Shown here: positions 25,846 through 34,241 of the stretch, piece by piece
Layout of the letters: the number at the start of each line of letters is the position of its first letter
Position numbering within the stretch: the first letter of the stretch is position 1
Source of the DNA: an uncultured Pseudomonadales bacterium
Lineage (GTDB): Bacteria > Pseudomonadota > Gammaproteobacteria > Pseudomonadales > Azotimanducaceae
DNA: 62,401 nucleotides
Assembly: GCA_937921865.1 (NCBI GenBank)
Contig: CAKZWF010000041.1
Location: 1 to 62,401, forward strand
Reading direction: 5' to 3'
Made by a program: the position numbers and the translations under genes
The notes under the pieces: model-generated
What the model saw: the letters and a program-made list of their open reading frames with translations, nothing else
What the model was told of the DNA's origin: nothing
Database searches by the model: none

Positions 25846-26067
25846 ATGACCAATTCGACAATGAATCGTATTCGCTCGACGATCCGACTCGACAGTCGTA
25901 ACGGCTGGCTGGCGGGTGTCTGTGCCGGCGCGGCCAACTACTTCAACACCGACCCTGCCATCGTCCGCATCGCCACAATCGTCACCGGACTGTTCATGCC
26001 CAAACTGGTCATCGCCACCTATCTGATCGCCTGGGTATTGCTCGACGACGAACGCCAGCAACGCTGA
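25846..26067 (+). CDS. Small PspC-domain membrane protein
   Basis: A 73-residue protein consisting of one PspC domain: basic start (R-S-T-I-R-L-D-S-R-N-G-W-L-A-G-V), the signature G-V-C-A-G-A-A-N-Y-F-N-T-D-P-A-I-V-R, then a hydrophobic helix ending I-A-W-V-L-L. In E. coli PspC senses inner-membrane stress together with PspB; stand-alone short PspC proteins are common and mostly uncharacterised. No pspA/B/F is present. I start it at ATG 25846, where the family resemblance begins; the frame is open further upstream without a family match. Confidence 0.8.
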   Translation: MTNSTMNRIRSTIRLDSRNGWLAGVCAGAANYFNTDPAIVRIATIVTGLFMPKLVIATYLIAWVLLDDERQQR

Positions 26068-26106
26068 AGCGGTCAAGGCGCGGGCTTCGCCCTACAACCC
26101 GACCCC

Positions 26107-27015
26107 TCAACAGCGCACCAGACAATCCGGTCCACCCGGCGCCTGCGGCGGTGCTTCAGCACGAAGTTCCCGAAAAGATTCTGCCAGCTCACCAATTCTC
26201 ACCAGTAACTTTTCGCGCTGACCGGCCGTCAGACTGTTGAGCAGCCAGACCGTCACCTCCTGATACTGATCCTCGTTGTGTTTGAACACGGCGGTTAACT
26301 CGTCGCCGTAATAGACGGAAATCCGGGCGTCAACCAGCGTGCCAAACGCCTTGGCAAACGCAGCTTCGTCATCCCTGCCGTCACGGATCAGCTTCAGCAC
26401 ATCGTTCTGCCAGCGCCGACGGTAGTCGGCCCAAAGCGCATACTGGGGAATGTAGTGAACTGACTGTTGCGACAGATAGGTTTTCTGCTCACGGGTCAGT
26501 CTGCCTACCAGCCGACTGAATCCATCGCTGAACTCCCGTTGCCAGCGCTTCTCCAGCTCAGCCGGGCTGAGTCCTGCTTCTTCTTCCGCCAGCTCTGCAT
26601 TGTCGCGCTCCAGCCGCCGTGGCAGATCGGCCACCTGTTCATCATCGAGCGAGAGCATCATTTCTACCGCAATTGGCACCAGCCGGACTTCGATTTGTTC
26701 ATACCAGGCGAACATCCGTTCACTGACCCAGAGGATTTCGTCCAGGTCAGCGCCATCGGAAAAAGTGGTGGGCAGGGTTTCCAGCAGATCCGCATATTCC
26801 GGCAGTTGATGGGTCCGATGCCAGTAGAGCAGACGTCCAACTTCGGCATCAAAATAGGCACGCTGCTCGTCGTTCATGTCGACATAGTCGCTCATGTTCC
26901 AGCGGGCAAATCGGTCCATGTTGTTGTAGACGAGTTTTACCCCGCAACCGGCCAGCTGGGCGGCGATCAGCACCACAAATACCAGCCGACCGGCCATCAT
27001 CGTGAGAGTGCTCAT
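26107..27015 (-). CDS. DUF6279 family lipoprotein
   Basis: A 302-residue protein with a lipobox (A-Q-L-A-G-C near residue 23) followed by G-V-K-L-V-Y-N-N-M-D-R-F-A, the typical opening of DUF6279 lipoproteins. The rest is alpha-helical with many charged residues and an R-E-Q-K-x-Y-L region. The function of the family is unknown. The ATG at 27015 overlaps the stop codon of the amidotransferase gene (ATGA), so it is co-translated with the glutamine-linked genes although no functional link is obvious. The last residues (C-L-V-R-C) carry two cysteines. Confidence 0.75.
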   Translation of the reverse strand: MSTLTMMAGRLVFVVLIAAQLAGCGVKLVYNNMDRFARWNMSDYVDMNDEQRAYFDAEVGRLLYWHRTHQLPEYADLLETLPTTFSDGADLDEILWVSERMFAWYEQIEVRLVPIAVEMMLSLDDEQVADLPRRLERDNAELAEEEAGLSPAELEKRWQREFSDGFSRLVGRLTREQKTYLSQQSVHYIPQYALWADYRRRWQNDVLKLIRDGRDDEAAFAKAFGTLVDARISVYYGDELTAVFKHNEDQYQEVTVWLLNSLTAGQREKLLVRIGELAESFRELRAEAPPQAPGGPDCLVRC

Positions 27016-27737
27016 CCGCCGCGCAGGAAATTCAATATCCACAGCCCTACGATCTCCGAATGTGTTTCCTGTGCAAGCGAGTCCATGCCACGAGCAAAAA
27101 CCTCCGCGCCAAGGAGGGACTCACGTTTTCCCATCAGCGCAGCTGCATAGGATTTGTTGAATTCCGGGTGGCCCTGCAGGGTCATGACCCGCTTGCCAAT
27201 GACGAACCCCGCACACGGGCACGAATCGCTGCGGGCAATGATTCGTGCACCTTGCGGTAAACGCGCGACCTGATCTTTGTGGCTGGACAGCAGCGCGAAC
27301 CCAGAACACTCAGGTTGCATCCAGGGCTGAGGGTCAACCACCCGGGTCTCATGTACCCCCACCGACCAGCCGACCGCAGCAGGTTCAGTCAAACCACCAA
27401 AAAAGTGGGCGAGCAGCTGATGACCAAAACATATTCCGACAATTCGTACGTTGGCCGCCATCACCTGCGCAACAAAGTCAGCAAGTTCTCCAATCCAGGG
27501 CAGATCGTCATAGACGCTCTGCCGCGACCCGGTAATCAGATAGCCATCACACCGGCTGACAGCGTCGGGGAACTCAGACTCAGCGACCCGATACACCACC
27601 AGTTCAATAGACAGATCGTCCAGGCGGCTGGCGGCCGAGTTGAGCAGATCAGCGAACATCGCCGGATAGTCGCCGAACTCAGACTGAAACTCCTCCAGGA
27701 CGCTGTCGGTCTGCAGAATGCCTATCTTCAAAGACAT
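27012..27737 (-). CDS. Class I glutamine amidotransferase (GMP synthase-like domain)
   Basis: A 241-residue stand-alone GATase1 domain. The nucleophile elbow is G-I-C-F-G-H-Q, the oxyanion region L-I-T-G-S-R-Q-S-V-Y-D-D, and the His/Glu of the triad are in L-Q-G-H-P-E-F. It releases ammonia from glutamine or cleaves gamma-glutamyl bonds. The gene follows a glutamine-synthetase-like ligase by seven bases, the pairing seen in gamma-glutamylation (Puu-like) routes, so removal of the glutamyl group is a reasonable inference. The ATG at 27737 is where the family begins. Confidence 0.88.
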   Translation of the reverse strand: MSLKIGILQTDSVLEEFQSEFGDYPAMFADLLNSAASRLDDLSIELVVYRVAESEFPDAVSRCDGYLITGSRQSVYDDLPWIGELADFVAQVMAANVRIVGICFGHQLLAHFFGGLTEPAAVGWSVGVHETRVVDPQPWMQPECSGFALLSSHKDQVARLPQGARIIARSDSCPCAGFVIGKRVMTLQGHPEFNKSYAAALMGKRESLLGAEVFARGMDSLAQETHSEIVGLWILNFLRGG

Positions 27738-27744
27738 CGACTGC

Positions 27745-29121
27745 TCAGATAATCTCGAAGTAGCGTTCGAGCTGCCAGCTGTTGAGGTTGCGCTCATATT
27801 CCCGACACTCCCACAGCCGCGACATCGTGAAGTGCTCGGTGAAGGCAGACCCGAACATGTCGCGGGCAAACTCAGAATCACCGAACCGCTGCGCGGCGGT
27901 GCGCAGATCACCGGGAAACTGCCGGGATGCAGGCAGCCCCTGCTGCTGGTCGTAGGCATTGCCGACGATCGGCTCGTCCGGCTGGAGTTCCCCTTCGATG
28001 CCACCAAGCATTGCGGCGACCACCGCGGCTGCAACCAGATACGGATTGGCATCCGCGCCGCCGACCCGGGTTTCAATACGCTGCGCGCTGCTGCCAGAGA
28101 TGACGCGGAATGCCGTCGTACGGTTTTCATGACCCCAGCTGGCTGCGGTTGGAGCCCAGGCTCCCCTCACCAGACGGGTATAGCTGTTGATGGTCGGCGC
28201 CAGCAGCACGAGCAGCTCGGGCAGATATCGACACAATCCGGCGACCGCCTGGCGTTGCAGCAGGGACATCCCGTCGGGCTTGTCCGCAGCGTGGAACATG
28301 TTGCGATCGTCGTTCACCAGGCTCGCATGGAAATGACCGCTCTGGCCCGGATAGTCCATTGACCACTTGGCCATGAAGGTCGCCATACAGGACTGTCGCT
28401 GAAAGAATATTTTGCAGAAGGTTTTGAACAGATTGGCTCGATCGGCAGCTTCCAGATCTGCTGCGACCGAAAGCGCCGCCTCCCAGACCCCGGGTCCGGT
28501 TTCACAGTGCAGGCCTTCAATATCACAACCCAGATTCGCCATATAGCTCATCAGGCCGTTGAAGCGATCTGCTTCGACACCGGTTCTCAGCAGCGAATAA
28601 CCGAAGTTACCCGGCGTAAGAGGCTGGAGGTTACGGTAGCCTTTGTCCCGAACAGAATGAGCGCTTTCAGCAAACACAAAAAACTCATACTCAAAGCCAC
28701 CGCGCAGAGACAGGCCGTGTCCGGCCAATCGTTCCAGCAACACTCGCAGTCGAGTTCGCGGACAAAGCGGGTGATCACCACCTTCGCTTTCAGGAGTGCA
28801 GAATTCGCCGATGAAATAGGGACAGCCCTCTTCTTCAAGCCAGCGTTCGCTGCTGATGATCAGGCGAAAAGCCGCATCGGGGAAGCCGGTGTGCCAGCCG
28901 GTATAGCTGCCCTGATCGTAGAGCTGATCGTCAACGTCCCAGCCGAAGACACAGTCACAGAAGCCGCCGCCCTTCGCCAACAGAGACTGGAATTTGTCGA
29001 GATTGACATATTTCCCCCGAATGACGCCGTCAATATCGGTCAGCCCGAGCTTGACCCGGCTTACTCCCCGCGCCCGATAGGCGGCCAGCTTTTCGTCCAG
29101 CTGCAGCTGCGCTTGTGTCAT
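27745..29121 (-). CDS. Glutamine synthetase family ligase (PuuA-like)
   Basis: A 458-residue GS-fold protein. It has an N-terminal beta-grasp domain (V-K-L-G-L-T-D-I-D-G-V-I-R-G-K), metal/ATP motifs G-F-E-Y-E-F-F and C-E-T-G-P-G-V-W-E, the S-G-H-F-H-A-S-L histidine region, and N-R-T-T-A-F-R-V with E-T-R-V-G-G-A-D-A-N-P-Y near the end. The opening D-I-D-G-x-x-R-G-K is typical of the gamma-glutamyl-amine/polyamine ligases rather than of GlnA. It likely joins glutamate to an amine using ATP; the amidotransferase next door may undo this later in the pathway. A long leader with a -10 box and DnaA-box-like sites lies upstream. Confidence 0.88.
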   Translation of the reverse strand: MTQAQLQLDEKLAAYRARGVSRVKLGLTDIDGVIRGKYVNLDKFQSLLAKGGGFCDCVFGWDVDDQLYDQGSYTGWHTGFPDAAFRLIISSERWLEEEGCPYFIGEFCTPESEGGDHPLCPRTRLRVLLERLAGHGLSLRGGFEYEFFVFAESAHSVRDKGYRNLQPLTPGNFGYSLLRTGVEADRFNGLMSYMANLGCDIEGLHCETGPGVWEAALSVAADLEAADRANLFKTFCKIFFQRQSCMATFMAKWSMDYPGQSGHFHASLVNDDRNMFHAADKPDGMSLLQRQAVAGLCRYLPELLVLLAPTINSYTRLVRGAWAPTAASWGHENRTTAFRVISGSSAQRIETRVGGADANPYLVAAAVVAAMLGGIEGELQPDEPIVGNAYDQQQGLPASRQFPGDLRTAAQRFGDSEFARDMFGSAFTEHFTMSRLWECREYERNLNSWQLERYFEII

Positions 29122-29208
29122 CGCTCATCTCATTACTCGTCAAGCGCAGAACTTTACCGTACCGGAGCATTTTCCGTCGCGTCACGAGCGCGGTGAAATG
29201 AGCGTATC

Positions 29209-29229
29209 TGTGGATAACTCTCTGGATAA
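29209..29229 (-). promoter_or_regulatory. Two adjacent DnaA-box-like sites
   Basis: On the minus strand TTATCCAGA and TTATCCACA are separated by three bases (plus-strand positions 29221-29229 and 29209-29217). TTATCCACA is the perfect high-affinity DnaA box; the other has one change. They lie in the presumed leader between the -10 box at 29287 and the GS-like start at 29121. Confidence 0.45.
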
Positions 29230-29286
29230 GTTTTTCTGAATCGCAATTGATCAGACGCCCGATCCGAGGCTGAGTTTACTCCCAGA

Positions 29287-29292
29287 ATTATA
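29287..29292 (-). promoter_or_regulatory. Candidate -10 box (TATAAT) for the GS-like operon
   Basis: A perfect TATAAT on the minus strand lies 166 bases upstream of the GS-like start inside an AT-rich block. No convincing -35 is seen 17 bases away. Confidence 0.4.
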
Positions 29293-29567
29293 GAAATACG
29301 AAATTATTCTTTTATTACAGGCACTTACATAGCCTTCATTACCCAACATTTGAAGGAATCGGAGCATCTACCGAGGATATCGGGTGAATCTTGGCGGGTG
29401 TGTATAAATTGACCCGGTCGAGTCATCTCGAACGTTAGTAACCGCTAACATGTTGTTTCGCAAAATCACGAGCGGCGCCGAAGAAATATCGCTGGCGGGG
29501 GCCGTCTGAGCGCTGCAGTGTGCCGTTGACTAACTTGTTGCAACCACAGCAACTGGATCGATGCAAG

Positions 29568-29837
29568 CTACTCCTGCTGGTCTTCTGGCAGCTTCACAGC
29601 GACATCGGGAATAGTCAGTGGCGAGATCTCTGTGAACAGCGCCGGGTCGAGCCAGCGTACCCTCTGCTCACCCTCTCTGGAGACCTGGTAAGGCGCTTCC
29701 GCCTGTGGCGGGATCAGCACACCCTCAACTGCCAGGTCAATCATTGGTGCCTCCGCAGCAACAGCCGCGCAGGCAAAGCCCAGCAGCAGGCTAGCGGCGG
29801 TAGCTGAAAGACCAGAAAATCTGATTGCCATCATCAT
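29568..29837 (-). CDS. Small exported protein encoded with the TpsB-like transporter
   Basis: An 89-residue protein with a clear signal peptide (R-F-S-G-L-S-A-T-A-A-S-L-L-L-G-F, cleavage near A-V-A-A-E-A), leaving about 60 mature residues rich in Pro, Glu and Val. I recognise no family. The first of three consecutive ATGs (29837) has GGAG seven bases upstream. The gene overlaps the 3' end of the transporter gene by 47 bases in another frame, so it is the last member of the kinase operon. It may be a periplasmic partner or a secreted substrate, though it is far too short for a classical TpsA exoprotein. Confidence 0.6.
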   Translation of the reverse strand: MMMAIRFSGLSATAASLLLGFACAAVAAEAPMIDLAVEGVLIPPQAEAPYQVSREGEQRVRWLDPALFTEISPLTIPDVAVKLPEDQQE

Positions 29838-31728
29838 CGATATCTCCACTACCATTAGACGCAAGCGGGACCGCCCAGCTAAGTCTGCTTTCGATCCCCG
29901 CTAATCTGAAACTCCAGGCGACACCAAGCCCGCTTAGATAACCCCAATTGGTATCCAGTTCGTTGAGCGTTTCACCGTATGCCGCATCAGCAAACAGGGA
30001 CAGTTCCCCAAGGCTCAACGGTGTACGGACATCAAGGCGCAGCAACGCACTCTGGTCGACAACATAGGTATCCCGGCGAAAGGCGCGATTGGCCAGTGCA
30101 CCACCGAGCGCCAGTCGCTTACTCGACGGCAGCTGCGAATCCGCCATCTGACCCTGCACTTCTATCGAAATCTTCTGTTCACCGGGTAGCAGCGGCAGAT
30201 CCATCGGTCGCCAGGCGAAAGCCTCCAGATTCAGCAGCCAGTAACTTGAGTCCTGACCTGCGAAGGTATCGTTGTCGATGCTGCCAACTTCAAAGCGCAG
30301 TAAACCGTCAGCGGCGATTCGTGGTCCATCCCAGACCCTTTGTGCATTCAGTTGCGCGTTCACGAAAAACACATCCTGAGTCGCATCCGCAAACAGATCA
30401 TCGCCATCCCAGTTCAGGCGGTGATAGCCACCACCGAGCTGATAGGACAGACCACGCTCCCGGGTCTGAACAGCACTCCGCGCAAAGGCCACGTTGTAGA
30501 GCAGACCGTCCCCGTCCACACGCTGATCGCTGGAATCGAGCACTGTGCTGAAATCGGTATAGGCAAGTCGGCTGTGAAACTGGTTGCGTCCGGCCACGGG
30601 GGTCGAATAACCCAGATAACCATAAAGCTGGTCTGCGCCTTCGAGACTGGCCATCAGACCAACGTCGATTACATCGCCTCGGCCTGTCGGGTTGAGCAGG
30701 CTGAAGTCTCCGAGCAGCCGGCTTTCACCTGTTCCAGTATCCCCGTAATTGTCGAGCGCTACTGAACCCTGCCAGGCTTTTCGCGGCACCACCTCAAGGT
30801 TCAAAGTGGTCTCGCCAACTTCCTCTCCCGGCTCAAAGCTGACCTGAGCCTGCAGTCCGGGAGACTGATTCAGCGCATACAGTCGGGTAGTGATCACCTG
30901 TGAGCTCAGCGGCTGACCGATGAGATCTTTGAAGCGTTCGGCCACCTTGCCGCCTTGACCCGCCACAACAACATCACCCAGCACACCGGGAAGAACCTCA
31001 ATGGACACTGTGCCCTCTTTGGGGTTCTGAGCCGGCAGATATGCGACTGCGAGAAAGTAGCCAGCCGCACGGTAAAGTGACTGAATATCTGCGGCAACCT
31101 CTTCAAGCTCCGCGACGGAAACACCACGCCGGGTCTTCTGCTCTGCGATCAGAGCCTGCACATCCTCCCATTGAGAGACGCCCAGGTCGGCGTCAGCCTG
31201 ATGCACACCAAGGGCACTCAACAGTCTGGCAAGTTCGTTCAGTTCGCTATCGCTGAAGCCATGCTCGGCGGGTTGCTGACGTTGCCGGACCTGTTGCAGC
31301 CTTGCCGAGATACTATTGTCCACCTGTTCCTGACTGATTCCAGGCAGAGGCTGAAAATTCGCCAACACGACGTTGGTAACTTCCAATCTCGGGCTCGTCG
31401 CTGGATTCGGGTCACGATCCCTGACTGCTTCTATCTGTGATGAAGCCGCAAACACTCCGGATGCTGCCACCAGCGCGCCAAGGGCGAGCAGCGTCAGCAG
31501 CCACAAACGCCGACGCGGCGCGACTGTATCGATACGACGTTCTGGTTGGCTTTGGGTGATTATTTCGCGTGGTTGAGTATCGTCATCATCCACGGGCACG
31601 GCGACAAAATTGACAATGACTTCCCGCCGGGCTGACCGGTACTCCTGCTGGCTGAATTCACCCGCGGCGAAAGCTTTGGCAATTCTTCGCAGCCGCACAG
31701 ACTCTGGAGACAATTTCATCAGACTCAT
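29791..31728 (-). CDS. TpsB/FhaC/ShlB-type outer-membrane transporter with cytoplasmic-type N-terminal extension
   Basis: A 645-residue protein. Residues about 120-290 contain a POTRA-like region (A-G-Y-F-L-A-V-A-Y-L-P then G-T-V-S-I-E-V-L-P-G); about 310-645 form a 16-strand-type barrel with G-D-F-S-L-L-N-P-T-G-R-G-D and A-F-R-R-D-T, as in two-partner-secretion transporters. Unusually, a 73-residue hydrophilic extension precedes the hydrophobic segment (75-94, which may be a late signal peptide cut near V-F-A-A-S). The extension has a SHOCT-like helix pair (G-E-F-S-Q-Q-E-Y-R) and D-D-D-D-T51-Q-P, which looks like a phospho-Thr docking site. The start overlaps the kinase stop codon (ATGA), which supports translation of the extension. 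No TpsA gene is nearby. Confidence 0.8.
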   Translation of the reverse strand: MSLMKLSPESVRLRRIAKAFAAGEFSQQEYRSARREVIVNFVAVPVDDDDTQPREIITQSQPERRIDTVAPRRRLWLLTLLALGALVAASGVFAASSQIEAVRDRDPNPATSPRLEVTNVVLANFQPLPGISQEQVDNSISARLQQVRQRQQPAEHGFSDSELNELARLLSALGVHQADADLGVSQWEDVQALIAEQKTRRGVSVAELEEVAADIQSLYRAAGYFLAVAYLPAQNPKEGTVSIEVLPGVLGDVVVAGQGGKVAERFKDLIGQPLSSQVITTRLYALNQSPGLQAQVSFEPGEEVGETTLNLEVVPRKAWQGSVALDNYGDTGTGESRLLGDFSLLNPTGRGDVIDVGLMASLEGADQLYGYLGYSTPVAGRNQFHSRLAYTDFSTVLDSSDQRVDGDGLLYNVAFARSAVQTRERGLSYQLGGGYHRLNWDGDDLFADATQDVFFVNAQLNAQRVWDGPRIAADGLLRFEVGSIDNDTFAGQDSSYWLLNLEAFAWRPMDLPLLPGEQKISIEVQGQMADSQLPSSKRLALGGALANRAFRRDTYVVDQSALLRLDVRTPLSLGELSLFADAAYGETLNELDTNWGYLSGLGVAWSFRLAGIESRLSWAVPLASNGSGDIDDDGNQIFWSFSYRR

Positions 31729-34241
31729 GAAATCTCCCGGACCAGGCGAAACCCGGTGCTGACATCTGCTTCACCACCGTGGCCACGGGCCGTCTGCGGC
31801 ACACAATCCTGAATCGGGTCGCTGAAGGCACCCCCCAGGGCGCGAATGTCGTTGCCGTCAATCACCCATTCCTGGACATTGCCGAGCATGTTGACCAGGC
31901 CGTATTCGTTGCTCGCACCGGTATTCGCTGCGATCGGGCCAACCCCGCGCTGCAAGCCATCAAGCTGAACCCGGCAGTTGCGATTCGGGTCAGGTTGACC
32001 ACGTGCGGCCCAGAGCCACTCTTGGGTCGTCGGTAACCTGTAGGTAAAGCCGCTACGCGCGGACAGCCAGGCGGCGAAAGCCTGGGCCTGCTCTATCGGA
32101 ATCCGGCTAACAGGCAGCCGCGGCTGAGTCACCTGCGCGTCACAAATCCCGGTGTCAGCGCAGAACAATTGAAAATCTTCCCAGGTCACTTCCTGTTTGG
32201 TAATAGCAAAGCGGCTCGAACCGTCAGCAACCGGTACCACGACCAGTCGCGGACCGTGGCTGCCATCGGCAAGTTCGTCACTGCAGTAGCCACGTCGTCC
32301 AGCCTGCGCGCCGTTACCCACCAGGTACTGCAGGCTGCAGGGATCAACAATCTTCTCGGCAACTGCCTTCAATTGATCACCGAACAGTTCCCTCGCCCGG
32401 TCCTGCATCTGCAGAGCACGATCCTGATCAAGTTCCGCAACCTGGGCCAGACAGACGCCCAGCCGGGCATCAAGTCGCGATACAGCCTGGGCTACGTCGC
32501 CTTCCACCTGGTCAAGCTGATTGCTGAGCTGGTCCAGGTCGAGGCGCAGACAGGACGTTTCCAGCAACCGATCGAATTCTGCACTCAAAGATGCCTGCTG
32601 GGCTGCCTGCTGTTCGACCTTGACCGCTTTCGCTTCGGCAACGGTCGCTGAGGCGAGCAGCCTTTCACTGCGATCGACAGTCTCCATATCGAACGCAATA
32701 ACGCTGAGCTGATCGAGCAGCGCTCGGGCAATATCGAGTTGCTCACCAGCAACACCCTGCGCAATAGTCGTGCTCAGCACATCGGCAATGTCCAGTCGCA
32801 GCTGTGCAAGCTGAGCGTTCCGAGGCGTCAGCACCTGCAGCCTGTCAACTTCGCTACGCAGCTGGTCCAGCCACTGCTGCGTCGGTTCAGCCGCATCCAG
32901 CAGCAGGGCTAAGTCAGCAACTGCCAGCGCGTTAACATGTTGTTCAGCACTCTCAAGAACACCATAACGCTGACCGCTGCGCAGCAGTGCGAGCGCTGCG
33001 TCGGTATCAGACGTGTCGGCAATTGCGTTTGCATAAACCTCAAGCAACCGCTCGTTTAATGGCCCTATCAGCGACCCGGAGCCTTCCAGACCCTGCAACG
33101 TCGCCAGTTCCTGAGTTAGCTGAAGATTCCAGTTTTCATCAAATCGCGGTTGCGCAAGCAGATCCGAAATACGGGCCACCTGAGCATCAATCAGGGTCAG
33201 CTGACGAACCTCCTGTTTGACCTCAGTGAGTTCTGCATCTTCGAAAACAAAACTGACACCCAGCGCCAGCAGGAACGCGGCAGCTGCCGCAAGGGCGGTA
33301 CGCGAACGCCAGGGTGAAGGTTTGAACAGCAGCTCTTCCACTTCCGCCATATCCGTAGGGCGATCCTGGCGATTGAACGCCAGGCACTTGCGCACCACCT
33401 TCCACTGGCGCCAGCTCAAGCGTTTCGGTTTCTCCGGCACCAGCTGTTCTTTTGCCGCTTCCACCGCCGACATCCGGCCATAGGGATGCCGTCCGGTAAG
33501 AATCAGATAGATGACAATGCCAAGAGAGTAGAGATCATCCCGCGGTTCCGGGTTGTCACCGTTGAGCATCTCTCGACTGGCGTACGCCGGCGTGAGCGCC
33601 GCAAGCTGAGATGGATCAAAATGGGTGTCATCACCGCTGGATTCGGTCAGCTGCACCGCCCGGGCAATACCGAAGTCGAGGATTTTTGCGCTGTTGCGCG
33701 GCGACACAAAAACATTCCCTGGCTTGAAGTCGGCATGCACGATTCCTGCTTCATGAGCATGGCGCAGTCCGGCGCAGACCCCACGAATAACCCCCCAGGC
33801 CGTGTCTTCCGGTAATCCGGCCGAGTATGCACGCAGCAGATCGGCGAGCTCCTGACCTTCAAGCAGTTCCATGGTCATGAACGGAACATCACCGTATTTA
33901 TCATAGTCGTAGATCGAAACAATGTTCGGATGCGAGACAGACTGTGACTTGACCGCTTCCCGCTGCAGGGCAACAAACGCCTCCGGATGCTCCCTGAAGT
34001 CGTTGTTCAGTATTTTAATGGCGAGGAAAGGCTGTCGATCACGCGCTTCGACTTTGCGCAGATCTTTAGCGCGGAACACCGTGCCCATACCACCACTGCC
34101 GAGTTTCTCTTCGAGCACGAAGCGTTGTTTTAAGACCCTGGGCGCGTCAGCTTCACCGGACGCTCGCGAGCCCGAATAGCTCTGCGAGACGCTGGTATCG
34201 GCGCGCATGATGGTGACATCCTGATCATGAGGTTCAGGCAT
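31725..34241 (-). CDS. Transmembrane Ser/Thr kinase with C-terminal FGE-sulfatase-like domain
   Basis: An 838-residue protein. A Hanks-type kinase domain (about 40-305) has G-S-G-G-M-G-T-V (48-55), K76 in L-A-I-K, H-A-D-F-K-P-G-N (169-176, so the usual R before the catalytic D is Ala: a non-RD kinase) and D-F-G (189-191). A membrane helix (313-333) follows, then a helical/coiled periplasmic region (about 335-670) and a C-terminal formylglycine-generating-enzyme-like domain (about 680-838: I-T-K-Q-E-V-T-W, L-P-T-T-Q-E-W, G-L-V-N-M-L-G-N-V-Q-E-W, T-G-F-R-L-V-R). The latter probably senses a ligand. It overlaps the phosphatase gene by eight bases and the transporter gene by four. Confidence 0.9.
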   Translation of the reverse strand: MPEPHDQDVTIMRADTSVSQSYSGSRASGEADAPRVLKQRFVLEEKLGSGGMGTVFRAKDLRKVEARDRQPFLAIKILNNDFREHPEAFVALQREAVKSQSVSHPNIVSIYDYDKYGDVPFMTMELLEGQELADLLRAYSAGLPEDTAWGVIRGVCAGLRHAHEAGIVHADFKPGNVFVSPRNSAKILDFGIARAVQLTESSGDDTHFDPSQLAALTPAYASREMLNGDNPEPRDDLYSLGIVIYLILTGRHPYGRMSAVEAAKEQLVPEKPKRLSWRQWKVVRKCLAFNRQDRPTDMAEVEELLFKPSPWRSRTALAAAAAFLLALGVSFVFEDAELTEVKQEVRQLTLIDAQVARISDLLAQPRFDENWNLQLTQELATLQGLEGSGSLIGPLNERLLEVYANAIADTSDTDAALALLRSGQRYGVLESAEQHVNALAVADLALLLDAAEPTQQWLDQLRSEVDRLQVLTPRNAQLAQLRLDIADVLSTTIAQGVAGEQLDIARALLDQLSVIAFDMETVDRSERLLASATVAEAKAVKVEQQAAQQASLSAEFDRLLETSCLRLDLDQLSNQLDQVEGDVAQAVSRLDARLGVCLAQVAELDQDRALQMQDRARELFGDQLKAVAEKIVDPCSLQYLVGNGAQAGRRGYCSDELADGSHGPRLVVVPVADGSSRFAITKQEVTWEDFQLFCADTGICDAQVTQPRLPVSRIPIEQAQAFAAWLSARSGFTYRLPTTQEWLWAARGQPDPNRNCRVQLDGLQRGVGPIAANTGASNEYGLVNMLGNVQEWVIDGNDIRALGGAFSDPIQDCVPQTARGHGGEADVSTGFRLVREIS

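Larger units (their letters stand above)
29122..29567. other. 446-base intergenic region upstream of the GS-like gene
   Basis: No gene is apparent. The region holds two DnaA-box-like sequences (29209-29229), an AT-rich stretch (about 29280-29330) with a perfect TATAAT on the minus strand, and GC-rich sequence next to the end of the kinase/TpsB operon. A TGTGTATAAAT on the plus strand near 29400 could be an extended -10, but no plus-strand gene follows. Confidence 0.5.

Noticed and set aside
27745..29121. Housekeeping glutamine synthetase GlnA
   Set aside because: The N-terminal motifs and the adjacent stand-alone amidotransferase fit the gamma-glutamyl-amine ligase group better; no ntrB/ntrC follows.
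29122..29567. Chromosomal origin of replication
   Set aside because: Only two DnaA boxes are seen and none of the usual origin-linked genes (dnaA, dnaN, gyrB, gidA, parAB) is nearby.
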